A stretch of 64,000 nucleotides of DNA from JACKHA01 sp041401985 (GTDB lineage: Bacteria; Planctomycetota; Phycisphaerae; Phycisphaerales; UBA1924), in the NCBI GenBank assembly GCA_041401985.1, contig JAWKTE010000001.1, positions 310,001-374,000 on the forward strand, given 5' to 3'. The notes under the pieces are model-generated. The model was not told the origin of the DNA, did not search any database, and saw nothing but the letters and a program-made list of their open reading frames with translations. This document shows positions 25,105-32,336 of the stretch, piece by piece (within the stretch, counting starts at the first letter, position 1; every line of letters begins with the position of its first letter). A program made the position numbers and the translations under genes.

Positions 25105-26784
25105 TCAGGCCAGGGCGCGGCGTACGGCGTCGGGGGCGTCGGCGATTGCGCACTGGGACTGCTCGCCGCCATCGAGGGGTTTGATGGTGGCGGTGGTGTC
25201 GCTCTCGATGATGACGGCGACGCGAGCGTGCTGGGCCGCGGCTTCTTTGAGGAGTTTGCCGATGTTGCGGGTGGCTTTGTAGGGGTGGCGGGCGTGGAGT
25301 GGGCTGTGGCCCGTGCCGCGGCGGAGGTCGGCGACGAGGCGGCGGACGATGGGGTCGAGGGCCTCGTCGGCGGTGAAAACGAAGGCGTCGGGGCGGCTGC
25401 TGGCGGGGGGGGCCGAGAGGCGGTCGAGCAGCGCGGCGCCCTCGGGCAGGAGGCCCTTGTCGCGGAGGAGGTTGGTCAGGACGACGTCGCCCATGCCGAA
25501 GCCGACGGCGGGGGTTGGCGGGCCGCCGAAAAGTTCGATGAGGTTGTCGTATCGTCCGCCGCCGGCGACGGCGCGCTCGCCGTCCGCGATGACTTCGAAG
25601 ACCATGCCGGTGTAATAGGCGAGGCCGCGGACGATGGAGAGGTCGGGGACGCACCAGTCGTGCACGACCAATTCGTCAAGCGCGTTGCCCAGCAGAGTTA
25701 GGGCGCGAAATGCACTGCCTCGCCCGGCATCGAGGTTAAGCGTTGCTTCGGGCTCCTGAAGTCGAGACATCGGGTACTGATTCTCGAGTGTCTCAGGAAG
25801 TCCGAGCAAGAGATCGGCATCAAGTCCGCGCGCAAGAGCCGCCGCTTGCAGTTCTGACTCACTCGACTTCGAGCGCTGATCGAGAATCGAGAGGCATGCC
25901 GGAATCTGCTCCGGCTCGAAGTGGGCTAGCAGCAGGTTGGTGACAACGCTTCGGTCGTTGATCCGCAGCTTTACGTCGTTCGACGTCAGTCCCAGTTGAC
26001 GAAGCAACTCGATGCAGCACGCGATGCACTCGGCGTCGGCGCGGGCTCGGGCTTCGGCGAGGGGGACGTGTGCAGGAGGCTCGGTAGCGGGGGGTAGGGA
26101 GTCCGGCTCGGAGAGCCGGCCCACCTTTGCGTCGCTTCGCTCCCCTCGGCGAGCCTCGGCTCTCTCGGCGTCCGCTGCGTACGGCTCGTGCTTCGCCGCC
26201 TTCGCGTCCTTCGCGTTCTCCGATGGAGCGTCAGGGACCGCGGGCAACCCGACGAAGTCCACGTTCCACTGGAGGAACTCGCGCAGGCGTCCCCGTTGCG
26301 GCCTCTCAGCGCGGAAGAAGGGGCCGGCGGTGAACCACTTGGTGGGCTTGGGGAGTTGGGCCGCGCGGGCGGCGACCATGCGGGCGAGGGTGGGTGTGAA
26401 CTCGGGTCGGAGGACGAGGGGGGCCTCGCCGGTTTCTCGGACCTGGGCAACGTCCTCGGGGCTCTTTCCGGAGAAGACGCCGAACATCTCGGCGAGGATG
26501 CCGTCGCCGGACTTGACCTTGTAGAGGTCGGCGTCTTCGAGGGTGGGGCCGTCGATCTCTTCGAAGCCGTGGCGGATGGAGGCGTTTCGCCAGGCCTCGG
26601 TGATGTAGCGCCTCAGGTTGGCGTCGGCGGGGTACCAGTCGCGGGTGCCCTTGGGGGCCTGGAAGGCGCGTTTGGCGGGCTTGCGGGGGGGGCTGGCGGG
26701 CGTGGCGGCGGGCTTGCCGGGCGGCTCGTTCGTGGGCTTGTTTGTCGGTTGGGCGGGCGAGTTGGCATTGTCCGGCTGGGGCAT
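25105..26784 (-). CDS. hisS: Histidyl-tRNA synthetase with an inserted low-complexity segment
   Basis: A 559-residue class II synthetase that charges tRNA-His. It shows motif 1 and 2 regions (FQAPKGTRDWYPADANLRRY, VLRPEFTPTLARMVAARAAQ, FFRAERPQRGRLREFLQWNV), the histidine loops (SIVRGLAYYTGMVFEVIADG, AVAGGGRYDNLIELFGGPPT) and motif 3 (VGFGMGDVVL). The first 50 residues are a Pro/Ala/Lys-rich extension. After motif 2 an insert of about 55 residues (ENAKDAKAAKHEPYAADAER... to ...PPAHVPL) separates it from the DAE helix; the family has no such block. The DNA from about 25680 to 26030 is clearly lower in GC than its flanks, which suggests a mosaic gene. Confidence 0.92.
   Translation of the reverse strand: MPQPDNANSPAQPTNKPTNEPPGKPAATPASPPRKPAKRAFQAPKGTRDWYPADANLRRYITEAWRNASIRHGFEEIDGPTLEDADLYKVKSGDGILAEMFGVFSGKSPEDVAQVRETGEAPLVLRPEFTPTLARMVAARAAQLPKPTKWFTAGPFFRAERPQRGRLREFLQWNVDFVGLPAVPDAPSENAKDAKAAKHEPYAADAERAEARRGERSDAKVGRLSEPDSLPPATEPPAHVPLAEARARADAECIACCIELLRQLGLTSNDVKLRINDRSVVTNLLLAHFEPEQIPACLSILDQRSKSSESELQAAALARGLDADLLLGLPETLENQYPMSRLQEPEATLNLDAGRGSAFRALTLLGNALDELVVHDWCVPDLSIVRGLAYYTGMVFEVIADGERAVAGGGRYDNLIELFGGPPTPAVGFGMGDVVLTNLLRDKGLLPEGAALLDRLSAPPASSRPDAFVFTADEALDPIVRRLVADLRRGTGHSPLHARHPYKATRNIGKLLKEAAAQHARVAVIIESDTTATIKPLDGGEQSQCAIADAPDAVRRALA
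26075..26245 (-). other. Inserted repeat-like segment inside hisS
   Basis: On the minus strand this stretch runs through GAACGCGAAGGACGCGAAG and GCGGCGAAG (9-base periodic). It then has CCGAGGGGAGCGAAGCGACG and a perfect hairpin CCGGCTC-TCC-GAGCCGG (26107-26123). It encodes the charged Ala/Glu/Lys/Arg stretch that interrupts the catalytic domain in frame. It looks like intergenic repeat DNA rather than protein-coding sequence that evolved in place. Confidence 0.45.
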
Positions 26785-26866
26785 TGTCGGTAGGGTAGAG
26801 CGGTTTGGGGCGTGTCTCTGCCAGGCGGGCCACGGCACGGGCGGGTGGGGCGATCGAGGGCTGACG

Positions 26867-27589
26867 ATGGACCGATCGATCTCGCTGGTGTTCGTGCTGT
26901 CGGTGGTGGCGGGGATCTTCACTTTTGTGGGGACGCTGGTGCTGACGCCGGGATCGGGGGCTGGGTCGATGGCGGCGGCATCGGGCGGGCCGGCGCGGCT
27001 GGCGTACGGGGAGTACGTTCGTCAACTGGCGGCCGAGGGGGACTGGAACGGCGTGTCGCGCGAGTCGCGCCGGATCCTGGGCTCGAATCCGACGCATCCC
27101 GAGGCGTTGCTGTTCCGGGCTCTGGCGTCGGAGCGGCTGGGGCGCGATGAGCGGGCGCGGGAGATGTGGACGCGTCTTGCGGAGGCGGCCCAGATGCCGC
27201 GGGCGGCGCGGCCGCTCGGCGGTATGTCGTGGTACTACCAGGGCTGGGCCCTGAAGGGGCTGGGAGACGGGCCGGGTGCGCGGGACGCGTTCCGGAACCT
27301 GACGGCGCAGATGGGCCCGGCGACGGACTACAACGCGGCGTGCTACTTCGCGCTGGCGGGGCAGGATGAGGCGGCCCTGGACGCGTTCGAGAGCGTGATG
27401 GCGGAGTATGTGGCTCGCCTGCGTGCGGACCCCGACGATCAGCGGTCGCAGTGGGACTACCGCTGGATGCTGGCGGACCCGGATCTGGACTCGCTGCGCG
27501 GGCAGGCGCGGTATCTGGAAGCCGTGGGAGAGTATGAGCGGGTGCTGCGGGAGCATCGGCGTGCGCAGGAGGAGATGCTGCCGACGTGA
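26867..27589 (+). CDS. Membrane-anchored TPR-like protein
   Basis: A 240-residue protein with one N-terminal membrane helix (ISLVFVLSVVAGIFTFVGTL) and no clear cleavage site, so probably anchored. Residues 45-230 are paired helices with a tetratricopeptide pattern (GDWNGVSRESRRILGSNPTH with ALLFRALASERLGRDERARE; WYYQGWALKGLGDGPGARDA; NAACYFALAGQDEAALDAFE). The role is likely protein interaction. GAGGG lies seven bases before the ATG. It is divergent from hisS and is followed by a heptamer repeat 14 bases after its stop. Confidence 0.8.
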   Translation: MDRSISLVFVLSVVAGIFTFVGTLVLTPGSGAGSMAAASGGPARLAYGEYVRQLAAEGDWNGVSRESRRILGSNPTHPEALLFRALASERLGRDERAREMWTRLAEAAQMPRAARPLGGMSWYYQGWALKGLGDGPGARDAFRNLTAQMGPATDYNAACYFALAGQDEAALDAFESVMAEYVARLRADPDDQRSQWDYRWMLADPDLDSLRGQARYLEAVGEYERVLREHRRAQEEMLPT

Positions 27590-27602
27590 GTGGCGGGGAC
27601 GG

Positions 27603-27644
27603 AGTGCCGAGTGCCGAGTGCCGAGTGCCGAGTGCCGAGTGCCG
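27603..27644 (+). repeat. Heptamer tandem repeat AGTGCCG, six copies
   Basis: Six exact copies of AGTGCCG begin 14 bases after the TPR gene stop. Same family as the repeats at 29109, 32283, 44500, 44574 and 48289. Confidence 0.95.
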
Positions 27645-27696
27645 AACCGGGAGTGTTGCGGCGTGTTCGTGTGTGGTGGGTTGAAGGGAGATGTTG

Positions 27697-29106
27697 ATGC
27701 GAATGGGTGCGTGTGGCGGGGTGGGTGCGGTTCGTGGGTCGGTGGCGGCGCTGGTGGCGGCCGGGGCGGTGGGCGTGGCGACGCCGGGGGCGATGGCGCA
27801 GGCCCATCGCCCGACGATGTTCATCCCCCACTATTACGGGCTGGGCGGGACGGTGGTGTCGATCGTGCTGAACCCGGACGGGTCGCTGTCGATCATCGGG
27901 ACGTACCCGGCGGGGGTGTGGACGACGGCGGCGTCGCTCTCGCCCGACGGGCGGTATCTGGCGGTGAGCAATGCCGCGGGTTGTGATGATGGCGACTGCA
28001 GTTTCGAGGACTTCCGGGTGTTCCGCGTGAACGCGGACTCGACGCTGACGGAGGTTGCGTACCGGAAGGTGCCGACGTCGCCCTTGGAAGTGGAGTGGAT
28101 CGACAACGACTTTGTGGCGGTGACGGTGACGAACTCCGGGGCCGCGGGTTCGCAGGTGTCGTCGTACCGGTTCGATCGGCAGGCCAACCAGATCGTGCTG
28201 GTCGAGACGGAGCAGGTGGGCGGGTTCTGCTCGGCGCTGGCGGTGGACGGCGCGGCCCGCACGCTGTACACGCAGGACTCGACGGGGCAGACGATCCACC
28301 GGTGGCAGGTGGACGGCGCGGGGCAACTGGCCCTTGAGGGCGCGTTCCCGACCGGGGGCGTGTACCCGCTGGACCCGCTGCTGAGCGCGTCCGGCGAGTG
28401 GCTGTACACGGCGGGCGGGATCAGCAGCGGGCGCGACAAAGTCGCTGGGTATCTGGTCAACGCGGTGGGGTCGACGAACATCCTGGGGTTCATGAACGGC
28501 GCGCCGTTCATCAGCCCCGGCAACTCGCCGGCGTACCTGGCGATGACCGACGACGACTCGATCATGTTCGTCGGGCACGGCACGGACGCGACGGTGCGGT
28601 CGTTCCTGGTCGACAGCGAGACGGGGGCGCTCACGTCCACCGGGTTCTCGTTCGACGTCGGGCTGCAGGGCACGATCGGCGACATCGCGGTGATGGGCGA
28701 CAAGTTGATCGTGACGGACGACTCGACGGCGATCGACGGGAAGTACGGGGCGTATGTGTTCCAGATCAACCCGGACGGGACGTTCACGCAGATCGGGGAC
28801 ATCCTGCCGACGGGCACGCCGCGGCCCGAGGGGCGGATGGCGGTGTGGGCGCCGGCGTCGGCGGGGTGCGCGCCGGACCTGACGGCGACGGCGGTGGCGG
28901 GGCAGCCTGGGTACGGGGTGCCGAACGGGGTCCTGAACAACGACGACTTCTTCTACTTCCTGGCGGAGTTCGCGCTTGGTAATCTGGCGGTGTGCGACCT
29001 GACGGCGACGGCGGTGCCGGGCCAGCCGGGGTACGGCGTGCCGAACGGGGTGCTGAGCAACGACGACTTCTTCTACTACCTGGGGCTGTTCGCGGCGGGG
29101 TGTTAG
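27697..29106 (+). CDS. Secreted beta-propeller protein with C-terminal paired dockerin-like module
   Basis: A 469-residue exported protein. The signal peptide is long and Ala/Gly/Val-rich (SVAALVAAGAVGVATPGAMA). Residues 40-395 form a lactonase/YVTN-like propeller (SIVLNPDGSLSIIGTYPAGV, AASLSPDGRYLAVSNAAG, LLSASGEWLYTAGGISSGRD). The end carries the two-copy module GYGVPNGVLNNDDFFYFLAE and GYGVPNGVLSNDDFFYYLGL, finishing ...AAGC. ATG 27697 was preferred to 27691 because AGGGAG then sits six bases upstream. Neighbouring heptamer repeats flank both ends of the gene. The substrate is unknown. Confidence 0.83.
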   Translation: MRMGACGGVGAVRGSVAALVAAGAVGVATPGAMAQAHRPTMFIPHYYGLGGTVVSIVLNPDGSLSIIGTYPAGVWTTAASLSPDGRYLAVSNAAGCDDGDCSFEDFRVFRVNADSTLTEVAYRKVPTSPLEVEWIDNDFVAVTVTNSGAAGSQVSSYRFDRQANQIVLVETEQVGGFCSALAVDGAARTLYTQDSTGQTIHRWQVDGAGQLALEGAFPTGGVYPLDPLLSASGEWLYTAGGISSGRDKVAGYLVNAVGSTNILGFMNGAPFISPGNSPAYLAMTDDDSIMFVGHGTDATVRSFLVDSETGALTSTGFSFDVGLQGTIGDIAVMGDKLIVTDDSTAIDGKYGAYVFQINPDGTFTQIGDILPTGTPRPEGRMAVWAPASAGCAPDLTATAVAGQPGYGVPNGVLNNDDFFYFLAEFALGNLAVCDLTATAVPGQPGYGVPNGVLSNDDFFYYLGLFAAGC

Positions 29107-29108
29107 GG

Positions 29109-29185
29109 AGTGCTGAGTGCTGAGTGCTGAGTGCTGAGTGCTGAGTGCTGAGTGCTGAGTGCTGAGTGCTGAGTGCTGAGTGCTG
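29109..29185 (+). repeat. Heptamer tandem repeat AGTGCTG, eleven copies
   Basis: Eleven exact copies of AGTGCTG start three bases after the stop of the propeller gene. They end about 70 bases before the metalloprotease gene. Confidence 0.97.
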
Positions 29186-29252
29186 AGTGATTGTGGTGGG
29201 CGCTGGTCGGGTTCGTGGGGCTGATTGCGGCGCGGGGCGCCGGGGGTGTGCG

Positions 29253-32200
29253 ATGGGACGCGGAGCGGGTGTTGTGGCGTGCGCGGTGCTGGGCGCGGCG
29301 ACGTTGGCGTTCGGGCAGGGCGTCCCGCGCATCGGCGGCTTGCTCGGCGAGCCCGGGGTGGCGCCCGCGCTGGTTGATGTGGTGGGCGACTCGGTGCGTC
29401 AGGAGTTGTCGGCCCGCCAGATCGCGGACCTGGCGGCGGCCGTGGGCGGTCCGGTGCGGATCGAGGGGCTGGCGCTGGACCTGCAGCGGACGGTGACGCT
29501 GCGGGTGGCGCGGTTCAACGCGACCACGCCGGGGGCGAGGTTCGAGGTCGTGACGGAGCGCGGCGTGGAGGCGCTGGACTTTGATCCGTCTGGCGTCGTG
29601 CTGCTGCGCGGGCAGGTTGAGGGGTACCCGGAGTCGCGGGTTTATCTGGGGCTGGGCACGCGGGTGAGCAACGGATGGATCGACCTTGGGCCGGGGGCGG
29701 CAGCGACCGGCCAGCCGCGGCGGTACTGGGTGCGGGGCCAGGGCGAGGCCGGGGCGGCGATCCCAGGCTCGATGGTGCTGGATGTGTTCCCGGCGGTCGC
29801 GCCGGCGGTGCGGGCGTTCGGGATTGATGGCGGGGCTGGTTCGGGGTCGGGCTCCGGGTCGGGCTCGGGCGAGTTGGGCGTGGCGTTGTGCGGGGTCGAG
29901 GCGGGTGGCGCGGGCGGCGAGTTTGGCTCGCGCGCCCGGATCGCGATCCCGCCGGCGCAACCGGTCGCTCCGGCGCCGGCGATGGGCTTGACGTGGGACA
30001 CGCCGACGATCCTGGGGCTGAAGCAGGTGGAGATCGCGGTGGAGACGGACCACGCGTACTACCAGATCTTCAACGATCCGATCGCGGCGGGCGAGTACAT
30101 CTTCGAGTTGTACGGGGCGATCAGCGACATCTACATCGACGAGGTGCGGGCTCGGGTGGACGTGGTGTACTTCCGCCTCTGGGAGGTGCCGGACCCGTAC
30201 ACGAGCCCGAGCCCGCTGAACCAGTTCCGCCAGACGTGGAACCAGACGCAGCAGAGCGTGCGGCGTGACGTGGCCCAGTTGCTGCTGGGGCGCCGGGACC
30301 TCTCGGCCGGTGGCGTGGCGTATCTGCCGGGCATCTGCAACATGAGTTCGTACTCGTGGTCTGGGTACGTGCTGGGGTACTTCGGGAGCCTCGACCGGCG
30401 GGACGACTACAGCCGCGATGTCGGCGTGGCGGCCCATGAACTGGGGCACAACTGCGGGGCGCGGCACAACCACGACTACGGCATCGACACTTGCCAGTTG
30501 TCCACCACGCCGGCGCGCCGTGGCGGGCTTATGTCGTACTGCTCGCAGACGGTGTCCGGGGCGGGCGGGAACATGGACTTCCGGTTCGAGACGATCGTGC
30601 GGGACGACATCCGCGCGCTTTTCGCGGACAGCGCGTGCATCGCCGACGACTGCAACCTCAACGGCATCGACGACGAGACGGACATCACGCTGGGCACGAG
30701 CATGGACGCCAACTCGGACGGCGTGCCGGACGAGTGCCAGGACTGCAACCAGAACATGGTGCTGGACCCGATCGAGATCTCGATGGGGCTGGTGCCGGAC
30801 CTGAATGAGAACGGCGTGCCGGACGGGTGCGAGGCCGACTGCAACGGCAACGGGGTGCCCGACGACCGGGACATCGCGTTGGGCACGAGCCTGGACGAGT
30901 ATCTCAACGGCATCCCGGACGAGTGCGAGCCGGACTGCAATCAGAACGGCGTCTCCGATTACACGGATATCCGCCTGGACATGACGCTGGATGTCGACCG
31001 CGACATCATCCCCGACTCGTGCCAGGACTGCGACGGGGATGGGCTGATCGACCGGTTCGAGCTGGCCCACAGCCACCACGCGTGGGTCGGGTCGCTGTCG
31101 GCGGGGATCCTGCGCGAGTTCCACTCTGCCTCGGGCGTGCGGACGGGCGAGTCGGCCGACGGGATCATGGAAAACGGCGACGTGCTGGTCACGCCCGACG
31201 GGCGGATCTTCGCGACCAGCATCGGCACGAGCACGATCCTGGAGTTCGCGGCCGACGGGACGCGGCTTGCGGACCTGGCCGGGCCGGGGCAGGGGCTGGA
31301 TGCGCCGACGTTCATGGCGCTTGATGCGAGCGGCGATCTGCTTGTGTCGAACCGGGGCACGGACGAGGTGCTGCGGTTCGATCTGCCGAGCGGGGCGCCG
31401 ATGGGGGCGTTCGTGGCGGCCGGGGCCGGCGGTCTGTTCCAGCCGTATGGGCTGGCGCTGTCGCCCGGCGGGACGCTGCTGGTGGCGTCGAACGACCACC
31501 GGGTGCTGGAGTTCAACGGGCAGACGGGGGTGTTCATGCGGGAGCTGGTGGCGGCGGGGTCGGGCGGGCTGTCGGCGCCGCGCGGCTTGTGCCTGCTGGC
31601 GGACGGGACGCTGCTGGCGGCGTCGAGCAACACGTTCGAGTTGCTGGCGTACGACGTGGGCACCGGGGCGTCGTTGGGGACGTGGCAGACGGTGGGCAAC
31701 GGGGCCGTGCTTGTGCTGACCGAGCCGTGGGATGTCGTGGTGGGCCCCCGGGGTGATGTGTTCGCGTCGGCGAGCGGGCTTGGGCCCGAGAGCGTGGGCG
31801 GCGGGACGGCGCCGTTGCACGTGACGACGTGCCGCGTGTTCCAGTTCGAGGCGTCGACGGGTCTGTTCATCAAGGCGTATGTGGTGGGCAACGACACGGA
31901 GTTGTTCAACGCGTCGGGGATCGGGTTCTACCCGGACTTCGGGACCGACTGCAACGCCAACGCGCTGCCGGACAACTGCGACATCTCGTCGGGGCGGTCG
32001 GCGGACGTGAACAACAACGGCGTGCCGGACGAGTGCGAGTGCCCGGCGGACCTGACGACGGGGGCGATCCCGGGGCTGTTCGGCTATGGCGTGCCGAACG
32101 GGCTGCTGAGCAGCGACGACTTCTTCTACTTCCTGGCGCAGTACGCGGCGGGCAACCTGGCGGTGTGCGACCTGACGACGGGCGCGGTGCCGGGCGGGCC

Positions 32201-32279
32201 GGGGTATGGCCAGCCCAACGGCGTCTTGAACAGCGACGATTTCTTCTTCTATCTGACGCTGTACGCGGCGGGGTGCTAG
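29253..32279 (+). CDS. Secreted M12-type metalloprotease with calcium repeats, propeller and dockerin-like module
   Basis: About 1008 residues. After a signal peptide (GVVACAVLGAATLAFGQG) comes a prodomain-like region with a GSGSGSGSG linker, then a reprolysin/metzincin catalytic domain. The zinc site HELGHNCGARHNHD begins at about residue 395 and the Met-turn is GLMSYC. Next are Asp/Asn-rich calcium repeats of thrombospondin type 3 style (DCNQNGVSDYTDI, DCNGNGVPDDRDI). An NHL/SMP-30-like propeller follows (ILEFAADGTRLADLAGPGQG). The two-copy module GYGVPNGLLSSDDFFYFLAQ/GYGQPNGVLNSDDFFFYLTL ends ...AAGC. It would digest external protein. ATG 29253 was chosen; an upstream start at 29187 is possible. 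Confidence 0.88.
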   Translation: MGRGAGVVACAVLGAATLAFGQGVPRIGGLLGEPGVAPALVDVVGDSVRQELSARQIADLAAAVGGPVRIEGLALDLQRTVTLRVARFNATTPGARFEVVTERGVEALDFDPSGVVLLRGQVEGYPESRVYLGLGTRVSNGWIDLGPGAAATGQPRRYWVRGQGEAGAAIPGSMVLDVFPAVAPAVRAFGIDGGAGSGSGSGSGSGELGVALCGVEAGGAGGEFGSRARIAIPPAQPVAPAPAMGLTWDTPTILGLKQVEIAVETDHAYYQIFNDPIAAGEYIFELYGAISDIYIDEVRARVDVVYFRLWEVPDPYTSPSPLNQFRQTWNQTQQSVRRDVAQLLLGRRDLSAGGVAYLPGICNMSSYSWSGYVLGYFGSLDRRDDYSRDVGVAAHELGHNCGARHNHDYGIDTCQLSTTPARRGGLMSYCSQTVSGAGGNMDFRFETIVRDDIRALFADSACIADDCNLNGIDDETDITLGTSMDANSDGVPDECQDCNQNMVLDPIEISMGLVPDLNENGVPDGCEADCNGNGVPDDRDIALGTSLDEYLNGIPDECEPDCNQNGVSDYTDIRLDMTLDVDRDIIPDSCQDCDGDGLIDRFELAHSHHAWVGSLSAGILREFHSASGVRTGESADGIMENGDVLVTPDGRIFATSIGTSTILEFAADGTRLADLAGPGQGLDAPTFMALDASGDLLVSNRGTDEVLRFDLPSGAPMGAFVAAGAGGLFQPYGLALSPGGTLLVASNDHRVLEFNGQTGVFMRELVAAGSGGLSAPRGLCLLADGTLLAASSNTFELLAYDVGTGASLGTWQTVGNGAVLVLTEPWDVVVGPRGDVFASASGLGPESVGGGTAPLHVTTCRVFQFEASTGLFIKAYVVGNDTELFNASGIGFYPDFGTDCNANALPDNCDISSGRSADVNNNGVPDECECPADLTTGAIPGLFGYGVPNGLLSSDDFFYFLAQYAAGNLAVCDLTTGAVPGGPGYGQPNGVLNSDDFFFYLTLYAAGC

Positions 32280-32282
32280 GGG

Positions 32283-32331
32283 AGTACTGAGTACTGAGTA
32301 CTGAGTGCCGTGTGCCGTGTGCCGTGTGCCT
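32283..32331 (+). repeat. Heptamer tandem repeat AGTACTG/AGTGCCG/TGTGCCG
   Basis: Seven consecutive heptamers: AGTACTG three times, AGTGCCG, TGTGCCG twice and TGTGCCT. They lie between the metalloprotease and flgE stops, which converge here. Confidence 0.93.
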
Positions 32332-32336
32332 GATGC

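Noticed and set aside
29103..31820. A long minus-strand open frame opposite the metalloprotease gene
   Set aside because: Composition (HRPRRQ...) is that of an antisense shadow. The plus strand encodes recognisable protease motifs and signal peptide.
32283..32331. Heptamer array as the terminator of the metalloprotease gene
   Set aside because: Its units are direct repeats with little self-complementarity and no T-run, so it would not form a classical terminator.
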